Positions 17,782 to 26,163 of a stretch of DNA of 39,701 bases are shown in pieces; the first letter of the stretch is position 1, and the number at the start of each line of letters is the position of its first letter. Source of the stretch: Candidatus Rifleibacteriota bacterium (GTDB lineage Bacteria; Muiribacteriota; Ozemobacteria; Ozemobacterales; Ozemobacteraceae); assembly GCA_017417215.1 (NCBI GenBank), contig JAFPZP010000024.1:1-39701 (forward strand). Direction: 5' to 3'. Below the pieces are notes generated by a model that was not told the DNA's origin, made no database searches, and was given only the letters and a program-made list of their open reading frames with translations. The translations under genes were made by a program, and so were the position numbers.

Positions 17782-18635
17782 AAAAAGGTTTAATTATATT
17801 ATTTTTCTCATTAATCTGCTCTATAAGCTATTCTCAAGAAACAGCCAATTTTGATATAACAACTCCGTTTAAAATATGGTTATTAAACAATGAAGCCAAA
17901 GCAATGTCTGAATTAGGCCGTGACGAAACCCTGATAAATAAAAGCTCTACCCCGATTTCTTTATTACCAAGAATGGATTTTGACTATAAAAAAGCTGAAG
18001 AAGAGCTCTGGGGAATTCATAGAAATATTTATTCTTTCTTAAATGAAATTCAAAAAATATACGATTTGGCAAAAAGATTCGGAAATGGCAAATTAGCAGT
18101 TACTTTAAAGCAGGCCAGACCAGAAATATGGGGTTATTCAGCTATTTCTATCCAAGGTTTTAGACTTCCGAAAACTATTATCAATTCAACAAGAACAGCT
18201 TTCTTCAATTCTTTGTTTATTACCATAGGGCTGGATATGAAAAGAGACAAAGACCTTTCTGCCCGATTAAAATCAGCTATCAGATCTTTAAAAGATGAAG
18301 AATATAGATTAACCAAAGAATATATTTCTGCTTTTAAAGCTTTGTATCCATCTGAAAGAACTATTGTTCAGCTAGAACAATTCCTGGATCAAGGAACCAA
18401 AAAGCAATTTGCAACTGGTTTGTCAGAAATAATTAACTCCGCGAAGCTGATGGTTCCTGAATTTACCACCACAAATAAAACTGTTATAAGTACCTCTGAC
18501 AATGAAGTTGATGAAGATGACCCATTATCAGAGCTGGAATCTCTTTCAGATTCAAAAGGTGAAGAAGAATCCAAACCCGTCGAACAAATGGAAGCTCCAG
18601 ACCCAGAATCTTCTAATATCTACGATATATTCTAA
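17778..18635 (+). CDS. Secreted helical protein with acidic tail, unknown function
   Basis: This 285-residue protein has a signal peptide (about 1-19, ending S-Y-S). A mainly helical body (about 60-220) includes D-Y-K-K-A-E-E-E-L-W, L-K-S-A-I-R-S-L-K-D-E-E and R-T-I-V-Q-L-E-Q-F-L. The last 50 residues are a strongly acidic, Ser/Glu/Asp-rich tail likely to be disordered. No known domain or catalytic motif was recognised. It is coupled by a 4-base overlap to the preceding secreted protein and is the last gene before a strong terminator. A partner complex with that protein is a reasonable inference. Confidence 0.72.
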   Translation: MKKGLIILFFSLICSISYSQETANFDITTPFKIWLLNNEAKAMSELGRDETLINKSSTPISLLPRMDFDYKKAEEELWGIHRNIYSFLNEIQKIYDLAKRFGNGKLAVTLKQARPEIWGYSAISIQGFRLPKTIINSTRTAFFNSLFITIGLDMKRDKDLSARLKSAIRSLKDEEYRLTKEYISAFKALYPSERTIVQLEQFLDQGTKKQFATGLSEIINSAKLMVPEFTTTNKTVISTSDNEVDEDDPLSELESLSDSKGEEESKPVEQMEAPDPESSNIYDIF

Positions 18636-18640
18636 TAACA

Positions 18641-18682
18641 AAAAAGCAGCAGTTATAATATTTATATAACTGCTGCTTTTTT
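18641..18682. terminator. Bidirectional rho-independent terminator
   Basis: A 12-bp stem pairs GCAGCAGTTATA (18646-18657) with TATAACTGCTGC (18665-18676) around a 7-base loop. It is flanked by A5 (18641-18645) and T6 (18677-18682). It closes the plus-strand run ending at 18635 and the minus-strand sigma-factor gene ending at 18692. Confidence 0.95.
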
Positions 18683-18691
18683 GCTGTTTTA

Positions 18692-19705
18692 TTACCTGTT
18701 ATAGTAATCTCTAAGCTTAGGTGAAGAATTTACTCGAAGTTTTTTAAGAGACTTTTCTTCAATCTGACGAACACGTTCTCTTGTAACTCCCATTATTCGC
18801 CCAATTTCTTCAAGGCTTCTAGGAATACCATCTTCCAAACCAAATCTTAATTTAATAACAGTTTGTTCACGTTCGCTTAAAGTTTCTAAAACCTTAGAAA
18901 TCTGGTCTCGAAGCAAATTATCAATTACTGCTTCTTCTGGGCTAACTGCGCCTTCATTGGAAATATAGTTTTCTAGAACAGTATCTTCTTTGTCACCAAC
19001 AGTAACTTCTAGGGATACTGGTTCTTGAGTTAACTTCTGAACTTCTTTAATTTTTTCTATAGGCAAATCGGTCTTTTCTGCCAATTCTTCAGCAGTAGGT
19101 TCTCTACCGTTCTGCTGCACAAAATTGCTGATTTGTCTTCTGACTTTGTTTACTAATTCCATAATATGAACTGGAATTCGTATTACTCTTGATTGTTCAG
19201 CAATAGCTCTTGTTATAGCCTGTCTTATCCACCAGGTAGAATAAGTCGAGAACTTATATCCCATAGTATAATCAAATTTTTCTATGGAACGAAGAAGCCC
19301 AAGATTACCTTCTTGAATAAGGTCTAAGAACAAAAGCCCTCTATTTGTATATTTTTTGGCAATACTGACTACCAGACGAAGGTTAGCAGTAACCAAAGCT
19401 TCTCTAGCTTCAGGGTCTCCTTCAAGAATACGTTTGGCAAATTCTTTTTCCTGATCATGAGTTGCTAATGATAGTTTTGTCAGTTGTTGAAGATAAAGCT
19501 TAACAGAATCATCAAAAATAGATTCTTCTTTCAGCTTTTCACGTTCATCCTGATTATCAACTATATCATCAGGATGATTCTGAAAAGTAAGGTCATCTTT
19601 TAAATTTTCAGAATCAATTACTGAAGATTCATCAGAATCAACTATGATGCTTTCATCTTCTTTATTAGGAAGATTATCTTCAGTTTTTGCCTTTTTCTTA
19701 GGCAT
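18692..19705 (-). CDS. rpoD: RNA polymerase sigma factor, sigma-70 (RpoD/SigA-like)
   Basis: This 337-residue sigma-70 factor has all core regions. Region 1.2 starts near 66 ([11 protein letters not shown]). Regions 2.1-2.4 (about 100-170) include [20 protein letters not shown] and the promoter-recognising [11 protein letters not shown]. Region 3 (about 175-255) follows, then region 4 with LRFGL and the -35-recognising helix [19 protein letters not shown]. The N-terminus (1-60) is an acidic, disordered stretch in place of a folded region 1.1. Regions 2.4 and 4.2 match primary sigma factors closely, so it is probably the housekeeping factor. A group 2 paralogue such as RpoS cannot be excluded without the rest of the genome. 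It overlaps accA by 8 bases and is last in the accD-accA-sigma unit. Confidence 0.9.
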   Translation of the reverse strand: MPKKKAKTEDNLPNKEDESIIVDSDESSVIDSENLKDDLTFQNHPDDIVDNQDEREKLKEESIFDDSVKLYLQQLTKLSLATHDQEKEFAKRILEGDPEAREALVTANLRLVVSIAKKYTNRGLLFLDLIQEGNLGLLRSIEKFDYTMGYKFSTYSTWWIRQAITRAIAEQSRVIRIPVHIMELVNKVRRQISNFVQQNGREPTAEELAEKTDLPIEKIKEVQKLTQEPVSLEVTVGDKEDTVLENYISNEGAVSPEEAVIDNLLRDQISKVLETLSEREQTVIKLRFGLEDGIPRSLEEIGRIMGVTRERVRQIEEKSLKKLRVNSSPKLRDYYNR

Positions 19706-20687
19706 TTATATCTCCTTGAAGGGCAAATCTGCCCATACTTCTGAATTTTTTATAACGTTGTATAACTAATTCATCGGCAGAAATTTTATTTAGGAAAGGT
19801 AATTGCTCAAAAATACATTTACGAATTTCTTCAGCTACGGCTTTATAATCTCTGTGAGCGGCTCCTAAAGGCTCTGGAAGAATGCCATCAATTATTCCTG
19901 CTTCAAATAAATTTTTTGCTCTAAGTTGTAAACTTCCAGCCGCAACTTCTACCTTAGAAGGGTCATTCCAAAGAATAGCAGCACAGCCTTCAGCAGAAAT
20001 AACAGAATAAACAGAATATTCCAACATATATATTCTGTCGCCAACTCCTAATGCAAGAGCTCCGCCGCTTCCACCTTCACCTGTAACAAAGCACATAATT
20101 GGAACTCTGATTTCGGACATTTCAGCTAAAGATTCAGCAATAGCATTGCTTTGCCCTCTTTCTTCGGCTCCGATACCAGGGAAAGCACCTGGAGTATCAA
20201 TAAAAGTAATAATAGGCAGTTTGAAATGTTCAGCCATGCGCATTAGCCTCATAGCTTTTCTATAACCTTCGGGGTGAGCCATTCCAAAATTTCTATTAAT
20301 ATTTTCTTCTGTATCATGCCCCTTCTGGTGACCAATCAACATTACTCTGAATTCGCCAATTTTACCGATGCCGCCAACAATAGCTTTGTCATCGCCGAAT
20401 TCTCTATCGCCATGAAGTTCAAAAAAGTCTTCACCACAAAGGAGATTAATATAGTCATTAGTAGAAGGTCTTTCAATATGTCTTGCAACCTGGACAGCCT
20501 GAAATGGTGTTAAATTAGAATATAATTCCTTTTTTCTGGTAATAACACGAGATTCCACAGATTCTATCCAGTTTTGAAGTTCTTCTTTTTCTTCTTTATC
20601 TGTTTCACTACTTTCTTGAGTAGCTTTTAATTCATTTAAATATTGTTCATCGCCTGCAAAGCTTTCAAAATCAAGATATTTTGGCAT
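19698..20687 (-). CDS. accA: Acetyl-CoA carboxylase carboxyltransferase subunit alpha
   Basis: AccA and AccD form the carboxyltransferase that moves CO2 from carboxybiotin to acetyl-CoA, giving malonyl-CoA for fatty-acid synthesis. The 329-residue product shows the crotonase-fold motifs [16 protein letters not shown] and the oxyanion-hole region [15 protein letters not shown], plus [19 protein letters not shown] 20687 is preferred because GGGGTG lies 6 bases upstream and the protein then begins [12 protein letters not shown] at 20696 would overlap accD. It is followed by the sigma gene with an 8-base overlap. The biotin carboxylase and BCCP genes are not in the window. Confidence 0.97.
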   Translation of the reverse strand: MPKYLDFESFAGDEQYLNELKATQESSETDKEEKEELQNWIESVESRVITRKKELYSNLTPFQAVQVARHIERPSTNDYINLLCGEDFFELHGDREFGDDKAIVGGIGKIGEFRVMLIGHQKGHDTEENINRNFGMAHPEGYRKAMRLMRMAEHFKLPIITFIDTPGAFPGIGAEERGQSNAIAESLAEMSEIRVPIMCFVTGEGGSGGALALGVGDRIYMLEYSVYSVISAEGCAAILWNDPSKVEVAAGSLQLRAKNLFEAGIIDGILPEPLGAAHRDYKAVAEEIRKCIFEQLPFLNKISADELVIQRYKKFRSMGRFALQGDINA

Positions 20688-20688
20688 A

Positions 20689-21552
20689 TCAAGCACCCCG
20701 GTCTACCATTAATAATCTTAAAAGCTTGCTAATAGAAGCCTTTAATTCGGAACGATCAACAATAGAATCTATCATTCCATGTTCCAGCAAGAACTGAGAA
20801 CGCTGAAAACCTCTTGGAAGCTTTTGTCTGATTGTCTGTTCAATTACTCTTGGACCAGCAAAGCCAACCAAAGCACCAGGTTCTGCGATATTTATATCAC
20901 CAAGGGTTGCAAAGCTTGCAGAAACTCCACCAGTAGTAGGATCAGCCATTACAGAAATATATGGAAGACCGCTGTGTTTAAAATGCATAACAGCAGCAGA
21001 AGTTTTAGCCATTTGCATAAGAGAAAAGATACCTTCTTGCATTCTGGCTCCACCACTTGATGTAACAATAATTACTGGTAACTTACTATTAAAACCTTCT
21101 TCAAATAATCTTGTAACTCTTTCACCGACGACAGAACCCATACTGCCGCCCATAAAATCGAAATTCATAACACCAAGCAATACTGGAATACCGTCAATAT
21201 TAGCTTTTCCAACAGCTATTGCTTCGTTAATCAAAATATTGCCATCTTCACCTTCCTTAGCAAGATTTTTTTCAATTGCTTCGGAAACTCTTTGAGTATA
21301 GGGTTTTGAATCAACGAAATTAATAGGATCTACAGGTATAATTTCTTGAAAAATTTCAGAAAAGGTTCCTTCATCAACCAAAAGCTTGATTCTATCCCTA
21401 ATAGGCATTCTCATGTGGTAATTGCATTTATCACACACATAGTTATTTTTTGGAATATCTTCAATTCTTAGGTCTTCACCACAACCTGGACATTTTTTCC
21501 AGTTTTCAGAATAAGTGCTGCGGCTTCTCCAAAATTTTTCTAATATACTCAT
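20689..21552 (-). CDS. accD: Acetyl-CoA carboxylase carboxyltransferase subunit beta
   Basis: This 287-residue subunit carries the N-terminal zinc ribbon (C21, C24, C40, C43), which binds nucleic acid and regulates the enzyme in other bacteria. The carboxyltransferase domain (about 60-280) contains G-G-S-M-G-S-V-V-G-E and S-S-G-G-A-R-M-Q-E-G, plus P-T-T-G-G-V-S-A-S-F. All expected motifs are present. It is the first gene of the accD-accA-sigma unit. The ATG at 21552 has no recognisable ribosome site upstream and may lie almost at the transcript start, as described under the promoter entry. Its stop lies 2 bases before the accA start. Confidence 0.97.
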   Translation of the reverse strand: MSILEKFWRSRSTYSENWKKCPGCGEDLRIEDIPKNNYVCDKCNYHMRMPIRDRIKLLVDEGTFSEIFQEIIPVDPINFVDSKPYTQRVSEAIEKNLAKEGEDGNILINEAIAVGKANIDGIPVLLGVMNFDFMGGSMGSVVGERVTRLFEEGFNSKLPVIIVTSSGGARMQEGIFSLMQMAKTSAAVMHFKHSGLPYISVMADPTTGGVSASFATLGDINIAEPGALVGFAGPRVIEQTIRQKLPRGFQRSQFLLEHGMIDSIVDRSELKASISKLLRLLMVDRGA

Positions 21553-21561
21553 TTATAATGG

Positions 21562-21590
21562 TCCATATTCAAAAAAGTTACAAGTGTCAA
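21562..21590 (-). promoter_or_regulatory. Probable promoter for accD-accA-sigma unit
   Basis: On the minus strand a perfect -35 TTGACA (21585-21590) is separated by 17 bases from TATGGA (21562-21567), a weak -10. The predicted start, near 21555, is only a few bases before the accD ATG at 21552, so the message would be nearly leaderless. If the -10 is wrong, a start further downstream is not available. Moderate to low confidence. Confidence 0.4.
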
Positions 21591-21624
21591 GTCTTTTATA
21601 ACAAATTTTTTAATCCATTTCAAC

Positions 21625-21665
21625 TAAAAAACAAATAACCAAATTCTTAGAACTTGGTTATTTGT
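21625..21665 (-). terminator. Rho-independent terminator of the haem-motif lipoprotein gene
   Basis: A 12-bp stem, ACAAATAACCAA (21631-21642) with TTGGTTATTTGT (21654-21665), encloses an 11-base loop. A-rich bases on its left (21626-21630) give the T-run for minus-strand transcription. T7 follows on the right, so it could also act on plus-strand transcripts. It separates the lipoprotein gene (stop at 21714) from the accD promoter. Confidence 0.85.
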
Positions 21666-21713
21666 TTTTTTAATAAAGGTTCAAATCAATTAGAAATCTA
21701 TATTTTTATAATC

Positions 21714-22820
21714 CTACTTAAATTTAATTTTGTAAATACCGCTCCATTTGTCATCGGTTCCGCTCATTACAGCTTGAATTCTACCATAGTAAGTTCCTGA
21801 TGCAATACCTGTTTCCATAGGTATTGCAGTATATTTATTGGTTTCATTTGAACTAAAATCATCAGAACGGTAACCTTCTCCTTTTTTATTTGCAGAAGCT
21901 CTGTCTTCATAAATACGCCAGTAGAATTTTACAGGTTTAGTAGTGGTATTAAATGAAAGCAGAACCATACCAGCATCTTTAACATCAAATTCTACATTCT
22001 TGAATATAGAATCGGAAGTTTCTGTTCCTTCTTCTTCTTCTTCTGTTCCTGTTTCTTCTGGAGTAGTTATTGGAACTACGACTGGTGCAGAAGTAGTAAA
22101 TGATAAAACACTAGTAAACGAAGAAGATGAGGTTTTATTACCACTCTTATCTACACATACAAGTTCGTAATAATAAGTAGTAGCTGATTGTAATCCAGAA
22201 ACGATTCCCTTATGAGATGTTAAATAAGAGGTACTTACAGGGAATTCCATTTTATCGCCTTCAACGGTTTTAATAATCAATCTACTAGTACAAGGTTCAT
22301 CACTTTTCCAAGTTATAGTAACTGATTTTTCAGTCGGGCTAACGACTACACTACTAAGAACTGGAGGTGTAGTATCGGACATGCCCGGCAATCCATTGGT
22401 TCCATGACAAAGATAGCATAAACTGTCATCATTATAGTTATGGTCTGGATTATTAGTAGTATCATTATGACAAGTCAAACAGTCGGACTGTTGCCAGCCA
22501 GTATGTTTGTTATCTAATAATGGAGCATTATCATGTCCATTTATTGAACTACTTCCATCATCAGGAATAGTAATGACAGGGCTAGTTAAGGAACCAGGAG
22601 TTACTGTTGTGCCATCACCAACAACATTTCCTGGAGCATTAGTAGTTTGACAAGGACCAACATTAACTGTTCCAGTACTACTATTATAAGCTGCAAGTGG
22701 GTTTGTGGTGGCACCTGAATCAGATCTGCTGGACTTACAACCAACAGATAAGAATGCAACAGCGGCAATTAGACAAATTGTCAGCCAAGGGTGCATTCGT
22801 AATCGATCGAACGACTTCAT
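21714..22820 (-). CDS. Lipoprotein with two CxxCH haem motifs and FN3 domain
   Basis: This 368-residue lipoprotein has acceptor C28 (F-L-S-V-G-C), a Ser/Thr/Gly-rich linker and a short cytochrome-like module. The module has two haem-attachment motifs, CLTCH (114-118) and CYLCH (135-139), with additional histidines nearby (GHDNAP, NKHTGW). A fibronectin type III domain (about 150-245), a Glu-rich stretch and a second beta domain (about 275-366) follow. Two c-type haems would make it an electron-transfer or redox-sensing surface protein, provided cytochrome c maturation genes exist elsewhere. I chose ATG 22820 because it gives a clean lipoprotein signal. GGAGG (22834-22838) lies 13 bases upstream, a rather long gap. 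Alternative starts reach 22892 but add an unlikely cytoplasmic extension. Confidence 0.82.
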   Translation of the reverse strand: MKSFDRLRMHPWLTICLIAAVAFLSVGCKSSRSDSGATTNPLAAYNSSTGTVNVGPCQTTNAPGNVVGDGTTVTPGSLTSPVITIPDDGSSSINGHDNAPLLDNKHTGWQQSDCLTCHNDTTNNPDHNYNDDSLCYLCHGTNGLPGMSDTTPPVLSSVVVSPTEKSVTITWKSDEPCTSRLIIKTVEGDKMEFPVSTSYLTSHKGIVSGLQSATTYYYELVCVDKSGNKTSSSSFTSVLSFTTSAPVVVPITTPEETGTEEEEEGTETSDSIFKNVEFDVKDAGMVLLSFNTTTKPVKFYWRIYEDRASANKKGEGYRSDDFSSNETNKYTAIPMETGIASGTYYGRIQAVMSGTDDKWSGIYKIKFK

Positions 22821-23064
22821 AATTGATTTGAAACCTCCAAAAAATTGTGATAATACACTTCGTTCATACATCGACTTATTTTTACAAAACATTTAATAAT
22901 TAATAAAAATTCAAATTTCATGGAATTTTCATATAAAAATAAAAAAACAATTTTTTGTAAAAATTCATTTAAGATTTTTAAACATCTGCCGAATAAAATC
23001 AAAACTTAATCGTTATTGCTTAAGTAACGCCAAATTTAATAGTTTTTAGGGATTATTAAACCAA

Positions 23065-23661
23065 ATGAAGAAAGCACTGACTTGGCTATCTACTTTAATT
23101 AAAACCACTTTTTATACAATTGTGGTCTATCCTGTATTTGTATTAAAGAATATTGGTTATCATCTACGCTCGCCATCTGTTCTTTTATATGCAGCAGTTT
23201 TCTATTTTTTAGATAGAATTACCAAGCTGATGATTGTCAATAACTCTCATAAGCTTCCAATATCTGTAATAGATAACTTCTTTACAATAACATTTGTTAA
23301 GAACCCAGGTGTAGCTTTTGGCTGGTTCCCGGACTGGAAATTACCACCCATATTAATGGCGTTGGCAATGATAATAATAATTACTTATTATAGCCTTAAG
23401 CTTCCAGAAGAAGAGAGAATAACAAGATGGGCGCTGGCATTACTTGTAGGTGGTGCAGTAGGCAATCTCTATGATAGAGTAACTTATGGCTTCGTTGTAG
23501 ACTTCTTCCTATTCCATTTTGGTTCTTTTGATTTCCCAGTATTTAATATAGCGGATATCATTATAGATTTAGGAGTTTTTATGCTCTTTATAGATATCTT
23601 CTTCCTGTCGGATGATAGTGATGGTGAGGAAGAAATGCTATCAGAAGCAACTGTGGCTTAA
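23065..23661 (+). CDS. lspA: Lipoprotein signal peptidase LspA
   Basis: LspA removes the signal peptide of diacylated prolipoproteins. The 198-residue protein keeps the catalytic aspartates D137 (GNLYDR) and D164 (FNIAD), together with N-P-G-V-A-F-G (80-86) and V-V-D-F-F. Four core membrane helices start near residues 40, 95, 122 and 165. It carries about 35 extra N-terminal residues with another hydrophobic stretch (12-28), which is not usual in LspA of about 160 residues. The two lgt genes follow within 4 bases and by overlap, giving a complete lipoprotein-maturation unit. The 244 bases upstream are very AT-rich and contain no clear promoter or RNA element. Confidence 0.95.
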   Translation: MKKALTWLSTLIKTTFYTIVVYPVFVLKNIGYHLRSPSVLLYAAVFYFLDRITKLMIVNNSHKLPISVIDNFFTITFVKNPGVAFGWFPDWKLPPILMALAMIIIITYYSLKLPEEERITRWALALLVGGAVGNLYDRVTYGFVVDFFLFHFGSFDFPVFNIADIIIDLGVFMLFIDIFFLSDDSDGEEEMLSEATVA

Positions 23662-23664
23662 GTC

Positions 23665-24453
23665 ATGCATCCAGTTTTATTAGTAACTCCATGGTTTAAT
23701 GTTTATAGCTACGGTTTTCTATTAGCTGTTGGTTATACTGTAGCTATAATTTTAACCTGCTATAAAGCAAAAAAGAATAGCCTCGATCCCGGGGCTATTT
23801 TTGATTTAATGTTGATGCAGCTTGTTGTAGGAGTTCTAGGTTCAAGATTGCTGTTTGTTCTGGAATATGTTCCTCAAAAGCTATTAACAATAGATTTTCT
23901 TGCCTTTGAACAAGGCGGCTTAACATTTTACGGTTCTGTAATTACTGGTTTTATTTTCGATTTACTCTATCTAAAGTTCAGAGGATTTCCATTTTGGAAA
24001 TCCATGGATGCTATTGGTTTCGGTTTGGGGCCAGGAATAGCCGTTGCAAGAATAGGCTGTTTTTTAAACGGTTGTTGTTATGGAATCGCCTGCTCTCCCA
24101 GCATAGGATTTCAATTCAGAGGTTCAGGGCCAGGTTATTATCATGCTACACAAATTTATGAAAGTATTCTCTGTCTTGTAGCTTTCGCAATAATATTCTG
24201 GTTTGGAAAAAAGCGACAAACACATTATGGACAAACATTCTTAGGTTTTATCAGCCTTTACGCCTTCTTTAGATTCTTTATTGAATTTATCAGAGCAGAA
24301 AATCCTGTTTTTCTTTTGGGAATGACGCTATCGCAAGTATTAAGCATAGTCTTTATTACTGCTTCTATTATTGTTTGGAAATATAATCTAAAAAATAAAG
24401 AACTTGAAATAATGCCTGAAATGAAAGCAGTTTCGTTAGAAGAAATAAAATGA
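23665..24453 (+). CDS. lgt: Prolipoprotein diacylglyceryl transferase Lgt (copy 1)
   Basis: Lgt moves diacylglycerol from phosphatidylglycerol to the lipobox cysteine, the first step of lipoprotein maturation. This 262-residue multi-spanning membrane protein has E-Q-G-G-L-T-F-Y-G (about 86-94) and the Lgt signature A-R-I-G-C-F-L-N-G-C-C-Y-G (about 128-140). It also has H-A-T-Q-I-Y-E-S and F-F-R-F-F-I-E-F-I-R. The essential arginine of the signature is present, and tyrosine replaces the histidine of the E. coli GGLSFHGG loop, as in many non-proteobacterial enzymes. The gene starts 4 bases after lspA and is overlapped by a second lgt. This copy is the better candidate for the housekeeping enzyme. 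Confidence 0.93.
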   Translation: MHPVLLVTPWFNVYSYGFLLAVGYTVAIILTCYKAKKNSLDPGAIFDLMLMQLVVGVLGSRLLFVLEYVPQKLLTIDFLAFEQGGLTFYGSVITGFIFDLLYLKFRGFPFWKSMDAIGFGLGPGIAVARIGCFLNGCCYGIACSPSIGFQFRGSGPGYYHATQIYESILCLVAFAIIFWFGKKRQTHYGQTFLGFISLYAFFRFFIEFIRAENPVFLLGMTLSQVLSIVFITASIIVWKYNLKNKELEIMPEMKAVSLEEIK

Positions 24454-25241
24454 AATCTTTACTAGGAATAGACTTACCTTTCTACAGTTACGGAATCCTG
24501 ATGGGGTTTTCGTTTCTCTTTGGCGTATGGTTATTCAAGTATAATTCAAGAAAGTGTAAAATAGCCCGTCCTCCGTTATTAGACCTATTTCTAATTATTT
24601 CTATTTTTGGTGTAATTGGTGCTCGAATAAACTATATTCTTTTATTTCCTCAATATTACCATTCTTTTAGAGACTACATTGCCTTACACGAAGGTGGTCT
24701 AGTCTATTACGGTGGTATGATTGCGGCAATAATAGCACTATTTATATATTGCAAAATAAAAAAATACTCTTTTGCTATGACGGCAGATTACATGGTTCCC
24801 TCATTAGCATTAGGACATGCTTTCGGCCGAATAGGCTGTCTTATAAATGACTGCTGTTATGGTGTACAAACTAATTTTATCAAAATCTACCAGCTAAAAT
24901 CAGACCCGGAAGAGGTTTATCGTCACCCTACCCAGCTATATGAAATAATCTATTTATTCATACTGGCTACTGTTTTTTCCTTAGTCATAAAAAGCGGTTG
25001 GCAGGAAAAGAACGGTAAAAGAGGTTTTCTAGCTAGTTTTTACGTAATATCATATTCAATATTAAGATTTCTAAATGAATACCTCAGAGCAGATGCTAGA
25101 GGCGGCTTTTATACAGCATTAAAACTCTCACCTGCTCAGGTCACTTCCATTATATTAGGAATCTGTGGTATTTTATATATTATTATAAAAAGTATTAGTA
25201 ATAAAAAGACTGTTGATTGCGGAGAAAAAGCTAATGAGTAG
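24450..25241 (+). CDS. lgt: Prolipoprotein diacylglyceryl transferase Lgt paralogue (copy 2)
   Basis: A second Lgt-family protein of 263 residues follows with a 4-base ATGA overlap. It keeps E-G-G-L-V-Y-Y-G-G (about 80-88), G-R-I-G-C-L-I-N-D-C-C-Y-G (about 126-138), H-P-T-Q-L-Y-E and R-F-L-N-E-Y-L-R. The active-site arginine and the signature glycines are retained, so it is probably active and not decayed. The two copies differ widely in sequence, which points to an old duplication or separate acquisition. It may have different lipid or substrate preference, or serve a subset of lipoproteins. Overlap with rluD couples translation. Confidence 0.9.
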   Translation: MKSLLGIDLPFYSYGILMGFSFLFGVWLFKYNSRKCKIARPPLLDLFLIISIFGVIGARINYILLFPQYYHSFRDYIALHEGGLVYYGGMIAAIIALFIYCKIKKYSFAMTADYMVPSLALGHAFGRIGCLINDCCYGVQTNFIKIYQLKSDPEEVYRHPTQLYEIIYLFILATVFSLVIKSGWQEKNGKRGFLASFYVISYSILRFLNEYLRADARGGFYTALKLSPAQVTSIILGICGILYIIIKSISNKKTVDCGEKANE

Positions 25242-26163
25242 AATCGAAAACTGGAATATAGAAGAAGATTATGTAGGAATGCGTCTTGATCAGGCAATCA
25301 ACAAAAGATTTCCTGATATATCAAGAAATCTGGCTCAGGAAATGATAAAAAATGGTGAAATAAAAATAGGGAATTCTATTCCCAAAGCCAGTCAAAAATT
25401 AAAAGCTGGAAATGTAATTGAAATTACATTTAGAGATGATGAATTAAATACAGAAATTCAAGCTACCGAAATGAATTTCCCTATTTTATATGAAGATGAC
25501 GATATAATTGTTATTAATAAACCTTTTGGCTTAGTAGTTCATCCGGGGGCCGGCAATGAAAAAGTTACAGTTGTATCTGCTCTTCTAAGTCATACTAATT
25601 TAAGCCCTATCGGAGCACCTGACCGTCCTGGTGTTGTTCACCGACTAGATAAAGAAACAAGCGGAATTATGGTCTTAGCAAAAACCAAAGAAGCTCATAA
25701 AAATCTCGCTGAACAGTTTGCCAGTCATGAATTAGAAAAGGAATATATTGCTCTGATTCAAGGTCATATTGTAAATAAAAAAGGTCGTATTCAAGTTGCT
25801 ATAGAACGTGATCCAGTGCATCGTCAGAGAATGAAAGCAACTTCAGAAGATAACGGCAGAATGGCCATATCTATTTTTGAAGTTATGGAATATCTTAAAA
25901 ACTCAACCTTAGTTAAAGTTCGAATACTTACAGGAAGAACTCATCAAATAAGGGTTCATATGGCCTTTACCGGTCACCCCTTATTAGGCGATACTACTTA
26001 CGGTGGAAAAAAATTTGGTAATTCAGAGCATTTTCTACATAGTGCCAAATTATCATTTACCCACCCTATTACAGGGAAATCAATGACTTTTCAAGCAGAT
26101 ATTCCAGAACGTTTTAAAGAAGTAATTGAAGAACTCAGAGAAGGAGAATCAAAGCAGAAATGA
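25234..26163 (+). CDS. rluD: RluD-family 23S rRNA pseudouridine synthase
   Basis: This 309-residue RNA-modifying enzyme has an N-terminal S4 RNA-binding domain (about 8-67) and a catalytic pseudouridine-synthase domain (about 80-295). The conserved H-R-L-D-K-E-T-S-G contains catalytic D139, followed by G-R-T-H-Q-I-R-V-H and the H-P-L-L-G-D-x-x-Y-G-G motif. RluD modifies uridines of helix 69 in large-subunit rRNA, and the exact target may differ here. ATG 25234 is supported by GGAG (25221-25224) 9 bases upstream. A TTG at 25213 would place the ribosome site inside the gene. It overlaps lgt copy 2 by 8 bases and the next gene by 4. Confidence 0.95.
   Translation: MSRIENWNIEEDYVGMRLDQAINKRFPDISRNLAQEMIKNGEIKIGNSIPKASQKLKAGNVIEITFRDDELNTEIQATEMNFPILYEDDDIIVINKPFGLVVHPGAGNEKVTVVSALLSHTNLSPIGAPDRPGVVHRLDKETSGIMVLAKTKEAHKNLAEQFASHELEKEYIALIQGHIVNKKGRIQVAIERDPVHRQRMKATSEDNGRMAISIFEVMEYLKNSTLVKVRILTGRTHQIRVHMAFTGHPLLGDTTYGGKKFGNSEHFLHSAKLSFTHPITGKSMTFQADIPERFKEVIEELREGESKQK

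Noticed and set aside
22821..22892. Upstream start of the haem-motif lipoprotein (22892)
   Set aside because: The extension would bury the lipoprotein signal about 36 residues inside the protein and covers the GGAGG ribosome site.
22821..23064. RNA gene or riboswitch in the 244-base AT-rich gap
   Set aside because: Only a short five-pair hairpin (CGTTA with TAACG) is visible, and no conserved RNA pattern.
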